A stretch of DNA of 64,000 nucleotides from Archangium minus (GCF_044360475.1 NZ_CP043494.1:3348001-3412000), one strand, 5' to 3'; counted from the stretch's first letter, positions 1 through 9,184 are shown. The notes: generated by a model from the letters alone, not told the origin. Program-made: numbers and translations.

Positions 1-706
1 CGTTGGCCTCCTTCATGATCTTGAAGACGCCGGTCAGCAGGGCCGTGGGGTCGCTCTTCTCCGCCTTCTTCAGCTCCTGGAGGATGAAGGTGCGGCCCAC
101 GTTGGATTCGTTGAAGGCCTCGGTCAGGTCCGCGTAGCACTGAGCCCGGTCCTCGTCCGCGAGCGACTCGAACTGGCGCTTGAAGGACTGGATGAGCATC
201 AGATTCACCAGCTCGCGGCACTTGGACTCGTAGGCCTCGCGCTGGGGCTGGGCCTCTTTCTCGTAGTCCTCCTGGAACTTCTTGATCCGGGCCTTGTTGG
301 CACGGCTGCCGTAGGCCTCCGCGTCCTGGGTGACCAGGGCCTGGGTCCACTCCGCGATGGAGAACCAGCCCGAGCGCTCCTTGTCGGACACCCAGGTCAT
401 GTACTTGTCGCGCAGCCGGATGTACTCGGCACTGAGCTGCCGGGCGCGTTTGATGAGGCTGAGGCCATCGTCCGGCTGGCGCTGGAATTTCTGCGGGCCG
501 CCGGTGACTCCCTTGACGCGGGTGGGAGGGAGGGCGGGGATGGCCACCTCGTCGCCCGGGTAGATGAGCATCGGGTTGGGGCGCTTCTTGCGGAGCGCCG
601 CGTTCTCGGGGGCCTGGTAGAGGGCCTTCCAGTCATCGACGAACCCGTACTTCTCCGCGATGCTGGTCAGGGTCTCGCCCTGCTGAACCTTGTGTGTCTT
701 GGGCAT
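1..706 (-). CDS. LysM-domain protein, 3' end outside the window
   Basis: The protein begins MPKTHKVQQGETLTSIAEKY, a textbook LysM carbohydrate-binding repeat covering about residues 4-52 and ending at a VAIP-type strand. After it comes a charged, helical region rich in Lys, Glu and Arg that runs off the left edge, so the C-terminus is unknown. There is no signal peptide, which fits a cytoplasmically loaded secretion accessory or effector rather than an envelope enzyme. It starts 18 bp downstream of the vgrG stop on the same strand, so the two are probably one transcript and it is a candidate VgrG-linked cargo or adaptor; that role is inferred from position only. Confidence 0.75.
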   Translation of the reverse strand, partial: MPKTHKVQQGETLTSIAEKYGFVDDWKALYQAPENAALRKKRPNPMLIYPGDEVAIPALPPTRVKGVTGGPQKFQRQPDDGLSLIKRARQLSAEYIRLRDKYMTWVSDKERSGWFSIAEWTQALVTQDAEAYGSRANKARIKKFQEDYEKEAQPQREAYESKCRELVNLMLIQSFKRQFESLADEDRAQCYADLTEAFNESNVGRTFILQELKKAEKSDPTALLTGVFKIMKEAN

Positions 707-724
707 GGGACGGTCTTCCTGGCA

Positions 725-3220
725 TCAGCCCCGGCCGAGGGTTCCATCCAGCTTGGGGAAGGAAATCCAATACTGGCCAGGAGGTACGTTCTCGACGCGC
801 GCGCGGCCGTTGGCGTCGACCTTGCCGCTCTTCTTCGTTCCGTCCTCCAGCTCGATCTCGAACTCCACGTCCTTGAGGGGATTGCCCTCCGCGTCCTTGA
901 GCTCGAACTCCATGTAGGGCTTCTTCGGATCGGCCTCGGGGAGCGCCTCGATGTCCTTGTTCTTGACGGACTTGCCTGACACCGAGCCAGCCCCGAGCAG
1001 CTTGACCTTGCCGCCCTTCGCCTTGATGTCGGAGCCGTCGAGGGTGATGGTCTTGCCGAACAGCTTGATGGCTCCCGACTTCTCGAGGCTGAGGTAGAGC
1101 TTGTCACCGACGATGACGGAGAACTTGTCTGCCGAGACGTTGAAGGTCTTGGCCAACCAGCTCGAGGGCTCGACGATGGTCACCTCGGTGTCGAGCCCTG
1201 TCTGAATCTTGGAGTCCTTGCCGACGGTGAGCGTGCAGGCCCCGGTGACCTCAATCTGGAAGTCGCCCCCGACCTTCGTCTCCTTGTCCTTGGCGACCAT
1301 CTCCTGCCGGCTGCCGAGGACGAGCTCCGTGTGGGCAGCGCCGATCTGCTCTGTGAACGCCGCGCCCACGGCCTCGTTATAGGCCAGCGCCACGTTGACG
1401 ATGGAGCCAGCACCGATGGTGGTGGCCTTGGCCGCGCCCACGCTCTCCGAAGACGCCTGAAGCACGTCCACCTGGAGATCCTGGGCCACGGTGATGGACT
1501 GATGGCCCTCCACGGATTCGTCGTGACTGCCCGACACGGAGGTGGTGCGGTTGCCCCTCACCTGGAGGGACTGGTTGCCCTCGACGAGGCTCGCGTCGTC
1601 CAGGTGCACGTGCAGCTTCTGATGTCCCTCGATGGTGCGCTGGCGATCCTTCTTCACCAGGAGGTCCTCGTAGCCGATGACGTGCTGGCCCTTGTCGTTC
1701 TCGGTGACGAGGTCCTCGTCCTTCTGGGCGTGGGTGAAGATCTCCTCCTCACCGGCCGCGTCCTCAATGCGGAACTCGTTGAAGCCGTCGCTGCCCAGGC
1801 TGGAGGCGCTCTTGAGCGTGGACTTCGTCTTGTCATCCGGCAGGGCGTAGGGCGTCGGGTTGCCCCCGTTGTAGACGGTGCCAGCGATGAGGGGCCTATC
1901 GGGGTTGCCCTCGAGGAAGCGCACCACCACCTCCTGGCCGATGCGCGGCAGGTACAGCGCGCCCCACGCTGGGCCTCCCCACGTCTGGCTGACGCGCACC
2001 CAGCACGAGGCCTTGTCGTCCCGCTGGCCCTCTCGGTCCCAGTGGAACTGCACCTTGATGCGCCCGTGCTCGTCCGTGTGGATTTCCTCTCCCGAGGGCC
2101 CCACCACCGTGGCCGTCTGCAACCCGGTGAGGTGCGGCACGGCAGTCGTCCGCCTCGGCCTGAAGGGGATGCTGGCCGGCATGCATTTGAAGTGGTTGCG
2201 GTACAGGTTGCCCAGCGCCTCGCTGTGCCCGGGTGTCTCCGGCTGCCGGCCCCAATGCACCACCTCCACGGCCACGTACTCGCCGGAATAGGTGCCTCCG
2301 TCCTCCACCTCGAAGCGGTAGCCCGCCGTCAGCCGTGGGCACGCGCCCTCGCCATCCAGCGTGCGCGCCGCCTGCACCGCCTCCTCCAGGCGCACCTTCG
2401 CCGCGCCCTTACCCACCGCGGGTGCCACGTACTCGCCCGGGTAGTCGTACACCTCCAGCGCGTCCTGCCCGTTGCTGGAGTCCTGCGTCTTGCCCGACAC
2501 GTCCAGCGCGGGCTTTTCGAAATCGAAGTCCTTGAGGTGCACCTTGCCTGGCCGCAGCCGGTGCACCCGCTGCAGCGAGGACACGAACTCCCCGGTCGCC
2601 GCTCGCCGGTCGTTGTCCCGCAGAGGCAGCTTCGCTCCGCCCGGCAGGGGCTCGTGCACGTTGGGCTTGTCGCCCACCACCATCACGTGCCCGCCCTCCG
2701 TGTGCTCGAAGAAGTAGAAGAGGCCCTCCCACTCCATCAACCGGCTGACGAAGGCGAAGTCCGACTCCCGGTATTGGGTGCAGTACTCGCGTGCCTCGTA
2801 GCTGCCGCTCAGCGACAGCTTCACCTGCACGCCCCCTTCCTCCAGCACCGCTTTGACAATCTGCGGCACCGTCTTGCCCTGGAAGATGCGGCTGCGCTTC
2901 ACCTGGCTCAGCCACCACAGCTTGGGGACTACCCACACGCGGTAGCGCCAGAGCCCGGCCTCCTGGCCCAGCGAGTCCACCGCGCGCACCTGTCCGTGCA
3001 CGTAGCGAGCGCCGCCGTCAGGCAGGTCCACCTTCAGCAGCGCCTCGCTCCCGAGCATCTCCTGGGCTTCCAGCGGCTCGGGCGCCAGGGGGTGGAAGTC
3101 CACTCGGAACTCATACGGACGGCTTAGCGCCTCGGTTCCCATGAAACGGCTGACGACCAGTTGCCCTGGCTCGTGCGGTCTCACCGAGAAAGTGACGGCT
3201 GGCGCTCGTGTGCCTGCCAT
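725..3220 (-). CDS. vgrG: Type VI secretion spike protein VgrG with C-terminal Ig-like extension
   Basis: The 831-residue protein has the VgrG architecture. A gp27-like N-terminal half carries TLDGEGACPRLTAGYRFEV near residue 300. A gp5 OB-fold follows at about 375-465 with DEHGRIKVQFHWD, SCWVRVSQTWGG, GALYLPRIGQEVVVRFLEGN and GNPTPYALP. A beta-helical repeat stalk rich in Val, Gly and Thr occupies about 510-720. The last 70 residues (MEFELKDAEGNPLKDVEFEI to the end) look like a SpaA or carboxypeptidase-regulatory-like beta-sandwich with the PPGQYWISFP motif, an addition that could carry or anchor an effector. It acts as the puncturing tip of the type VI tail. No other type VI structural gene is present here, so this is an orphan vgrG island with the downstream LysM gene. 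Confidence 0.93.
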   Translation of the reverse strand: MAGTRAPAVTFSVRPHEPGQLVVSRFMGTEALSRPYEFRVDFHPLAPEPLEAQEMLGSEALLKVDLPDGGARYVHGQVRAVDSLGQEAGLWRYRVWVVPKLWWLSQVKRSRIFQGKTVPQIVKAVLEEGGVQVKLSLSGSYEAREYCTQYRESDFAFVSRLMEWEGLFYFFEHTEGGHVMVVGDKPNVHEPLPGGAKLPLRDNDRRAATGEFVSSLQRVHRLRPGKVHLKDFDFEKPALDVSGKTQDSSNGQDALEVYDYPGEYVAPAVGKGAAKVRLEEAVQAARTLDGEGACPRLTAGYRFEVEDGGTYSGEYVAVEVVHWGRQPETPGHSEALGNLYRNHFKCMPASIPFRPRRTTAVPHLTGLQTATVVGPSGEEIHTDEHGRIKVQFHWDREGQRDDKASCWVRVSQTWGGPAWGALYLPRIGQEVVVRFLEGNPDRPLIAGTVYNGGNPTPYALPDDKTKSTLKSASSLGSDGFNEFRIEDAAGEEEIFTHAQKDEDLVTENDKGQHVIGYEDLLVKKDRQRTIEGHQKLHVHLDDASLVEGNQSLQVRGNRTTSVSGSHDESVEGHQSITVAQDLQVDVLQASSESVGAAKATTIGAGSIVNVALAYNEAVGAAFTEQIGAAHTELVLGSRQEMVAKDKETKVGGDFQIEVTGACTLTVGKDSKIQTGLDTEVTIVEPSSWLAKTFNVSADKFSVIVGDKLYLSLEKSGAIKLFGKTITLDGSDIKAKGGKVKLLGAGSVSGKSVKNKDIEALPEADPKKPYMEFELKDAEGNPLKDVEFEIELEDGTKKSGKVDANGRARVENVPPGQYWISFPKLDGTLGRG

Positions 3221-3262
3221 GGTGCGTCCCCTTTGTGCCGTTTCAGGGGAGCGTAGTCGGTT

Positions 3263-3273
3263 GTCTGACAGAC
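3263..3273. promoter_or_regulatory. Short perfect dyad upstream of vgrG
   Basis: GTCTG-A-CAGAC is an 11-bp perfect inverted repeat, flanked by TT and GACAA so that it sits inside TTGTCTGACAGACGACAA. It lies 43 bp upstream of the vgrG ATG in the short gap before the transglycosylase 3' end. It could be an operator for vgrG or a small termination stem for mltD; the sequence alone does not decide. Confidence 0.25.
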
Positions 3274-3304
3274 GACAATGAAGCCCGGCGCTCGGTGGGC
3301 GAGC

Positions 3305-5299
3305 CTACGGCGCCTTCACCACGAGCCGCAGGCCGGTGGGCAGCCGGGTGGTGTCCTTGATGTTGTTCCAGCGCTTGATGTCCTCGACGGACACGCCGTA
3401 GCGCTGGGCGACGCTCCACAGCGACTCTCCGGCGGCCAGCTCGTGCACGCTGCCGGGGCGGCCCGCGTTACCGGCAGGGGCGCGCTGGGCGATGACCGTG
3501 CCCGCGCGCTCCTCCACCTGTTTGGGGGCGTTGTCCGGCCACACGTACAGCACCGAGCCCACCTTCAGGGCCTTCTTGCTGGCGCGCACCGTCAGGTTGT
3601 TCCACTTGCGGATGTCGTCCACGTTCACCTGGAAGCGCTGGGCGATGGCCCACAGGCTGTCACCCGACTGCACGCCGTAGGTGACGCGCTTGCGGCCGTT
3701 GATGGTCTCCGTCTTGATGGGGCCGGTGGCGACGGGACCGCGCGGCGTCCCCGCGGGCACCTCGTCCTCGGGGCGCAGCACCGACACGCCGCTGCGTCGC
3801 GCCTGCGCCACCTTACGGGCCAGCGCGCTCTCCCCACCGGCTGCCTTGCCTCCACCGCGCACGGCCGGCACGGGAATCACCAGCTCCGCGTTCAGCCGCA
3901 ACGTCCGCACGCTCTTGAGCTGGTTCATCTGCAGGATGGCCTCGGGCGCCGTGCCGTAGGTGAGGGCGATCTGCGACAGCGTGTCGCCCCGCTTCACCCT
4001 GTGGACGCGGAAGGTGAGCCGCTCCTTGGGCGAGAGGCGGGCGAAGTTCTCCGTGAACTTCTGGGCCGTGTCCTTGGGCAGGCGCAGAACATAGGGATTC
4101 TTCGCGCTCGAGGGCGGGGTGCACCAGCGCCGCAGCTCCGGGTTGAGCTCCAGGATTTGCGTCACGGACACGCCGGCCGACCGGGCGATGACATCCAGGT
4201 CGGTGGCCTCGGTGAGCTTCACCTCGTCGAAGGTGAGGGGCTGCTCGTAGACGAACTCTCTTTCGGAGAAGCCGAAGGCCGCGGGGTGCTTGGCGATGAG
4301 CGCCGCGGCGATGAGCTTGGGCACATAGTGCCGCGTCTCCAGGGCCAGGCCCTTCTCCGCGGGGGAGGAGATGGCCCAGAAGTCGTTCGTGCCCAGCCGG
4401 TCCATCAACCGCCGCACCCGGCCGCTGCCCGTGTTGTAGCCCGCCCACGCCAGGTACCAGTGGCCCAGCTCGGCGTAGAGGTCCTTCAAGTAGCGCGCGG
4501 CGGCGTAGGTGGCCTTGATGGGATCTCTGCGCTCGTCTACCCAGAAGTCCTGGCGCAGGCCGTACTGGCGGCCGGTGCTGGCGATGAACTGCCAGGGCCC
4601 GGAGGCGTGGGCCCACGAGTAGGCGGTGGGGGAGAAGCCGCTCTCAATCATCGCCAGGTACACCGTGTCACGCGGCAGCCCGTGGGCCTCGAGGATGGGC
4701 TGCATCACTGGCAGGTAGCGCGTGGAGCGGCTCACCCACTTGCTGAACCACTTGCGGCCCGGCCCCTGGAAGAACTGGATGTACTGAGCCACCAGCGGCT
4801 GCATCTCCACCGGGATGTCGTAGCGGGCCTGCACCCGCGAGACGTCGAAGTTGGAGAGGTCCGTCATGAGCGGCAGCTCGCCGGTCTCCTCGTCCTCGCG
4901 GAAGGTGGGCTCCTCCAGTGCGTCCAGCATGCGCAGGCGCAGCGGGTTGGCCACGCCCAGGCGGCGCAGCGACTGGAGCACCTCGGCGTTGGGCCGGGCG
5001 CCTGGATCCAACGTGGCTCCCTCCAGCGCCCGCATCTCCTCGAGCTCGGTGGACTCCTCGGTGGCCTCTTCTTCCGCGGTGGTTTCGGCGTCCTCGGAGG
5101 GCTCGTTGGCCAGGTCCCTGAGGATCTCCTCGGCGGATTGAATGGGGACCTCAGACTCCTGGGCGGAGCCCCCCACCTGCGTCGGCTTGTCTTCGACGCC
5201 GGGGGCCTGCATGGCGGGGGTCGGCGAAGGCATCGGCGCCGTGTCCTTGGACGGCGGGACCGTGGCGAGGACCAGGAGAAGCAGGCTGAAGGACGGCAT
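3305..5299 (-). CDS. mltD: Membrane-bound lytic murein transglycosylase D-like, three LysM repeats
   Basis: This enzyme cleaves the MurNAc-GlcNAc bond of peptidoglycan, forming 1,6-anhydro ends. I chose the start at MPSFSLLLLVLATVPP because it gives a signal peptide directly; upstream in-frame codons give no such signal. A disordered acidic stretch follows (about 20-110). The SLT domain has the catalytic Glu at about residue 219 in YLAMIESGFSP, followed by ASGPWQFIASTGRQYGL and WYLAWAGYNTGSGRV. Three LysM repeats lie at about 430-480, 540-590 and 617-664, each with a GD(T/S)L or GESLW motif. The 664-residue length is larger than E. coli MltD (about 450) because of the acidic linker and the extra spacing between LysM repeats. 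Confidence 0.9.
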   Translation of the reverse strand: MPSFSLLLLVLATVPPSKDTAPMPSPTPAMQAPGVEDKPTQVGGSAQESEVPIQSAEEILRDLANEPSEDAETTAEEEATEESTELEEMRALEGATLDPGARPNAEVLQSLRRLGVANPLRLRMLDALEEPTFREDEETGELPLMTDLSNFDVSRVQARYDIPVEMQPLVAQYIQFFQGPGRKWFSKWVSRSTRYLPVMQPILEAHGLPRDTVYLAMIESGFSPTAYSWAHASGPWQFIASTGRQYGLRQDFWVDERRDPIKATYAAARYLKDLYAELGHWYLAWAGYNTGSGRVRRLMDRLGTNDFWAISSPAEKGLALETRHYVPKLIAAALIAKHPAAFGFSEREFVYEQPLTFDEVKLTEATDLDVIARSAGVSVTQILELNPELRRWCTPPSSAKNPYVLRLPKDTAQKFTENFARLSPKERLTFRVHRVKRGDTLSQIALTYGTAPEAILQMNQLKSVRTLRLNAELVIPVPAVRGGGKAAGGESALARKVAQARRSGVSVLRPEDEVPAGTPRGPVATGPIKTETINGRKRVTYGVQSGDSLWAIAQRFQVNVDDIRKWNNLTVRASKKALKVGSVLYVWPDNAPKQVEERAGTVIAQRAPAGNAGRPGSVHELAAGESLWSVAQRYGVSVEDIKRWNNIKDTTRLPTGLRLVVKAP

Positions 5300-5381
5300 G
5301 GTCACCTGGAGGCCGGCTGCCGGGTGGGCCGGGTTGATTGGGGTCTCAAGTGTTCGATGCTTTTCAATCCGCTCAAACAAG

Positions 5382-5443
5382 CATCCAGGCAGGCTATCTT
5401 CCCGCTGGACGCTTTGCGCGGGAAGAAACGTACCGCCTGGATG
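5382..5443 (-). terminator. Two-stem hairpin after the cytochrome gene
   Basis: An outer stem CATCCAGGC (5382-5390) pairs perfectly with GCCTGGATG (5435-5443), and an inner stem CTTCCCGC (5398-5405) pairs with GCGGGAAG (5418-5425). It starts four bases past the cytochrome gene stop on the minus strand, so it probably ends or protects that transcript. There is no strong T-run, so a 3' stabilising structure is as likely as an intrinsic terminator. Confidence 0.5.
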
Positions 5444-5447
5444 TGTT

Positions 5448-6998
5448 TCACGGCTTGCGCTTCACTTCCAGTGGCTTGCCGTGGCCCGGGCCGAGGATTT
5501 TCGGCAGGTAGGTCGCGAAGTCGAAGTGAGGCGAGTTCTCCCGGTTGTGGCAGGTGACGCACACGTCCTGCCCCGGGCGAGCGGTGATGTTGTCGGTGGA
5601 GGGGTCCTCGACGTGGAGGGAGCCCGGACCGTGGCAGCTCTCGCAGCCCACGTTCTCGCGGCCGGCCACCTTGTCCAGGCGGCACACCCCGCCGGGTTGC
5701 TCCCAACCGGTGACGTGGCAGCTGGTGCAGTTGAGGTGGAACTGCTTGCCCACCTCCTCGAGCGTCTTCCAGGCCCGGGTGTGCTTGGAGGCCTCCCACA
5801 CCGGGATGGTGTCCGCGTGGCACTCGGCGCAGGCGGCGCTGCCCACGAAGGCGGCCTGACCCTTCTGGGGGGCCGGGCAGTCCTGTCCGTGCTCCTTGGC
5901 CCACGCCAGGTTCATCTTCCCCACGTCCGCGTCATAGGTGTTCACCACCGCCTGGGCGTCTGGATCCGAGGGGAGGGTGGACTCCAGGGGGACGAAGCGC
6001 AGGGTGAAGCTGTCGGTGTCCCCAGCCGCGGCCACCGGCGCGGTGAGCAGGGCCTGCCGGCGCGCGACCAGCTCCTCGCGCTTCTGCTGCTTGAGGCTCT
6101 TGAGCTGGGGGTCGACGCCAGGGAGGTTGATCTCCCTGTCCAGCAGCTCCATGCGCCGGTCGATGGAGGCGGCCTCTTTCTCGGCGTCCTCCGCTGTCTT
6201 CTGTGCGGTGAAGCGGCCCGGCTTCGCGCCGTAGGACAGGTCCACGCGCAGCAGCGAGCGGCCCTTGCTCTGCAGCGCGACCACGGGCACCGCGTCGCGC
6301 GTCAGCTTGTTCTGCTCGCCGTCGAACTCGGAGGCGGTATGGGTGGCCAGCACCAGGTCCACGCCGAGCTCCGGCGTGGCGGCGGCCCGCTGCGCGTCCT
6401 CCAGGGTGCCGTGGAAGAGGCCCACCACGAAGTGGGCGCCCCCGGCGCGGGCTTTGGCGCTGGCCTGCTTCAACCTGGCCGCATCCGAGGCACTCACCAC
6501 GCCCACCTTGCGAGCCCCCGCGGCAAGCACCTTCTCTCCGCCGGGCGCGAGCTCGGGCAGTCCCAGTCCTCGGCGGAAGTCAGCGCCGCGCGCGTCGTCC
6601 AGCTCTCCCACGGCGCGCACCGTCAGGCCCATGCGCTTCATGGCCTCGGCGAGCGCCTGTGCCTTGCGCTCCTCCTGGGGCACCTGCTCGGGCTTCAGGG
6701 TGGGACTGCCGAAGAGGCTGTCACCGCCGTCCACGTAGAGGACGGGCAGGGCGCCTTTGCCCGCTTCCTTCACCTGCGAGGCCGCGCGCGCAATGCCTCC
6801 GCGCATGTTCTCGCTGCAGCCGCAGGGGCCCAGGTAGCCGCGCACGTCGGCCGAGAAGAACAGGATGGCTCCTGGAGCGTCCGCCTTGGCTGACGTGCCT
6901 CCGCGCGGGGCCACTTCCGCCTCGGCGGGGCGCGACTCCTTGCGCGAGCACCCCGCGAGCGCCGCCAACAGGGCCAGGCTGGTGACGAGCCGCCTCAC
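5448..6998 (-). CDS. UshA-like lipoprotein fused to a tetrahaem cytochrome c554-like domain
   Basis: A GTG start at 6998, 4 bp after the response-regulator stop, gives the signal sequence VRRLVTSLALLAALAGC with a lipobox, so it is a predicted lipoprotein. The N-terminal half (about 40-280) resembles the UshA/5'-nucleotidase-like fold seen in the UshA-like (seleno)protein family. It carries GPCGCSENMRGGIARA, where relatives may have selenocysteine; here both codons are TGC. A coiled charged segment follows. The C-terminal third has four CXXCH haem sites (CAECH, CTSCH, CESCH, CVTCH) in a cytochrome c554-type arrangement including CESCHGPGSLHV. It should act as a periplasmic or outer-membrane-attached electron carrier. 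The partner and the function of the first half are unknown. Confidence 0.85.
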   Translation of the reverse strand: MRRLVTSLALLAALAGCSRKESRPAEAEVAPRGGTSAKADAPGAILFFSADVRGYLGPCGCSENMRGGIARAASQVKEAGKGALPVLYVDGGDSLFGSPTLKPEQVPQEERKAQALAEAMKRMGLTVRAVGELDDARGADFRRGLGLPELAPGGEKVLAAGARKVGVVSASDAARLKQASAKARAGGAHFVVGLFHGTLEDAQRAAATPELGVDLVLATHTASEFDGEQNKLTRDAVPVVALQSKGRSLLRVDLSYGAKPGRFTAQKTAEDAEKEAASIDRRMELLDREINLPGVDPQLKSLKQQKREELVARRQALLTAPVAAAGDTDSFTLRFVPLESTLPSDPDAQAVVNTYDADVGKMNLAWAKEHGQDCPAPQKGQAAFVGSAACAECHADTIPVWEASKHTRAWKTLEEVGKQFHLNCTSCHVTGWEQPGGVCRLDKVAGRENVGCESCHGPGSLHVEDPSTDNITARPGQDVCVTCHNRENSPHFDFATYLPKILGPGHGKPLEVKRKP

Positions 6999-7002
6999 GG
7001 CG

Positions 7003-7386
7003 TCACCAGATGATGCTCTGCACCAGCTCGTCGATCTTCTCACCCATCTTCTCCAGTCCGTTCACTTTGGACAGGCTGCCGTCTGCACCGACCTGCTCGG
7101 CCAGCTTGCTCAGCTCGTCGTCCGGGAGGCTGGAGAAGAGGATGATGGGGATGTCCTGGGTGCCGTACTCGTTCTTGAGCGTGCGGCAGATGTCCGTGCC
7201 CTTGGCCTCGGGCATGTGGATGTCCGTGAGGATGAGGTCCGGCTTCCACGTTTGTAACGTCTTCTCAAACTCCATCAACGTGGATGTGGCGACGACCTCG
7301 TAGCCGCGCGCCTCCAGCACGGCCTTCTCCATGGCGAGAGTGATCTCGCTGTCGTCGATGAGGAGGATTTTGCGCTTCTCTTGCAC
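7003..7386 (-). CDS. Single-domain response regulator (receiver only)
   Basis: A GTG at 7386 with AGGAAGAGG about six bases upstream gives a compact 127-residue receiver domain; the longer in-frame ATG would add an untypical Trp- and Pro-rich tail. The acidic pair is at residues 11-12 (LLIDDSE), the phospho-acceptor Asp at about 55 in LILTDIHMP, the switch Ser in LFSSLPDDE and the conserved Lys in GSLSKVNG. There is no output domain, so signalling must go through a partner protein, as is common in myxobacteria. The gene is directly upstream of the cytochrome lipoprotein and probably cotranscribed. Confidence 0.93.
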   Translation of the reverse strand: MQEKRKILLIDDSEITLAMEKAVLEARGYEVVATSTLMEFEKTLQTWKPDLILTDIHMPEAKGTDICRTLKNEYGTQDIPIILFSSLPDDELSKLAEQVGADGSLSKVNGLEKMGEKIDELVQSIIW

Positions 7387-7558
7387 GGCGACCTCTTCCT
7401 TGGCGGCCTTTTCTAGCCCAGGGTTGTTGATGACTCCAAGGGTTTCTCGTCCGGCTGGAATCCACAGGGGAGGAGTCGTTAGCCACCCTGGAAGCCAGGC
7501 GACCTTCCAGCACATTGATGTTGCGGGTCGGGGTCTGGGTGGGCACTAAGAGGCGGCC

Positions 7559-9184
7559 ATGAGTCGCGCCCTGACTGGACTGTGCCTCCTTCTGTCCGTC
7601 GTCTTCTCGCCGGGGGCCTGGGCCCTCAACAACGGTCTGGGGGAGCCCCCCGGCTCCGTGGACCGGCAGACGCCCTATGCGGCGGCCAAGGGCTTCTCCG
7701 ATGCCGTCCACAAGGGGAACTACGAGCTGGCCGCCCACTACCTGGACCTGGACTACCTCCCCCTGGCCCAACAGAAGGGGGAGGGCGCTCGGCTGGCCCA
7801 GCGTCTGAAGTATGTGCTGGACCACAAGCTGCCCCTCGGGGCCATCTCCAACCTGAGCAAGGAGCCCGAGGGCGACCCGGAGAATCCCCGGTTTGATCAG
7901 ATCGACGCCCTCTCCGTGGGCGAAACCCTCTACCCCATCCGGCTCGCCCGTGTGCGCGTCAATGGAGGTGAGCAGGTGTGGGTGTTCAGTGAGGCCACGG
8001 TCCGGTCCATTGATCCGCTCTACGCGGAGTATGGCCCGCTGGTGGGCGAACTGCTGCCGCCGGTGTTCTTCGACAAGCCGGTGCTGGGGCTGGAGCTGTG
8101 GCAGTGGCTGGGCCTGCTGGCGACGGGTGTGCTCGCGGTGCTGTTGAGCGTGGCGTTGGAGCGGTTCACGCTGGCGCTCCTGGACAGGCTGGCGCGGTGG
8201 ACGCGCATCACCTGGGATGATGCGCTGGTCTCCGCGGGCAAGGGGCCGCTGCGGCTCTTGTACTTCGCGCTGCTCGGCGCGGTGGGGACGGCGCTGCTGC
8301 TGTTGCCTCCCACGGCCAAGTTTCTGGCAACGCACCTCTTCACCTCGCTCCTCATCGTGTCGGTGGCGTGGTTCATTCTGCGCTTCCTGCGGGTGACGGC
8401 GCAGGTCGTCCAGCAATCGGTGACGAAGGAGTCAAAGGACCCCTCGCGGGCCCGGGGGCTGCACACCCAGCTGGCGGTGCTGCGCTCCGTCTTCGAGGCG
8501 GCCACCTACATCATCGCGGCCGCGCTGCTGCTCATGCAGTTCGAGACGGTGCGCAACGTGGGCGTGTCGCTGCTGGCCTCGGCCGGTATCGCGGGTCTCG
8601 TCATCGGTCTGGCCGCGCAGAAGTCCATCTCTTCGTTGCTGGCCGGCATCCAACTCTCCATCACCCAGCCCATCCGCATTGGCGATCAGGTGGTGGTGGA
8701 GAACGAGTTCGGCACGGTGGAGGAGATCACCCTCACTTACGTGGTGGTGCGCGTGTGGGACGAGCGGCGGCTGGTCATCCCCATCCCCCAGTTCCTCGAC
8801 AAGCCCTTCCAGAACTGGAGCAAGGGCGGGAAGTCCATGCTGGGCCCGGTGCGGCTCTTGGTGGACTTCACCACGGACATGGATGCGCTGAGGGTGGAAC
8901 TGCAGCGCATCCTGGAGCACGAGGGCAAGGCCCTGTGGGACGGGCGTGTGGCCACCGTGGTGGTGGAGGACGTGCTGGACCGGACGATGCAGGTGCGCGT
9001 GCTGGTGAGCGCCGAGCCGGGGAATCTCTTCGACATACGCGCCCTGGTGCGCGAGAAGATGATGGCGTACCTGCGCGCGCGGCCCGAGTGGCTGCCCACC
9101 ACCCGTACCGAGCCTCGTCCCGCGCTCCAGCCGCCAGTCGGCGAGCAGCCGCAGCCTCCTCCGCCCGCTACTCCCCGGGCCTGA
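7559..9184 (+). CDS. MscS-family mechanosensitive channel
   Basis: The 541-residue protein starts with a signal peptide (MSRALTGLCLLLSVVFSPGAWA) and a periplasmic domain of about 170 residues. Transmembrane helices follow, at about 180-205, 230-260 and 270-295, plus a pore helix region. The MscS signature is GIAGLVIGLAAQKSISSLLAG, then the beta domain with PIRIGDQVVVENEFGTVEEI and VIPIPQFLDKPFQNWS, and a C-terminal alpha/beta cage. A Pro-rich tail ends the protein. It would release solutes on hypo-osmotic shock. The long periplasmic N-terminus is larger than in E. coli MscS (286 residues). It diverges from the response regulator across 172 bp that must hold both promoters. Confidence 0.92.
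   Translation: MSRALTGLCLLLSVVFSPGAWALNNGLGEPPGSVDRQTPYAAAKGFSDAVHKGNYELAAHYLDLDYLPLAQQKGEGARLAQRLKYVLDHKLPLGAISNLSKEPEGDPENPRFDQIDALSVGETLYPIRLARVRVNGGEQVWVFSEATVRSIDPLYAEYGPLVGELLPPVFFDKPVLGLELWQWLGLLATGVLAVLLSVALERFTLALLDRLARWTRITWDDALVSAGKGPLRLLYFALLGAVGTALLLLPPTAKFLATHLFTSLLIVSVAWFILRFLRVTAQVVQQSVTKESKDPSRARGLHTQLAVLRSVFEAATYIIAAALLLMQFETVRNVGVSLLASAGIAGLVIGLAAQKSISSLLAGIQLSITQPIRIGDQVVVENEFGTVEEITLTYVVVRVWDERRLVIPIPQFLDKPFQNWSKGGKSMLGPVRLLVDFTTDMDALRVELQRILEHEGKALWDGRVATVVVEDVLDRTMQVRVLVSAEPGNLFDIRALVREKMMAYLRARPEWLPTTRTEPRPALQPPVGEQPQPPPPATPRA

Noticed and set aside
725..3220. VgrG as part of a prophage tail
   Set aside because: No integrase, terminase, capsid or other tail genes are nearby, and the protein is a full type VI VgrG.
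6811..6831. Selenocysteine codon in the GPCGC motif
   Set aside because: Both codons are TGC; no in-frame TGA is present.
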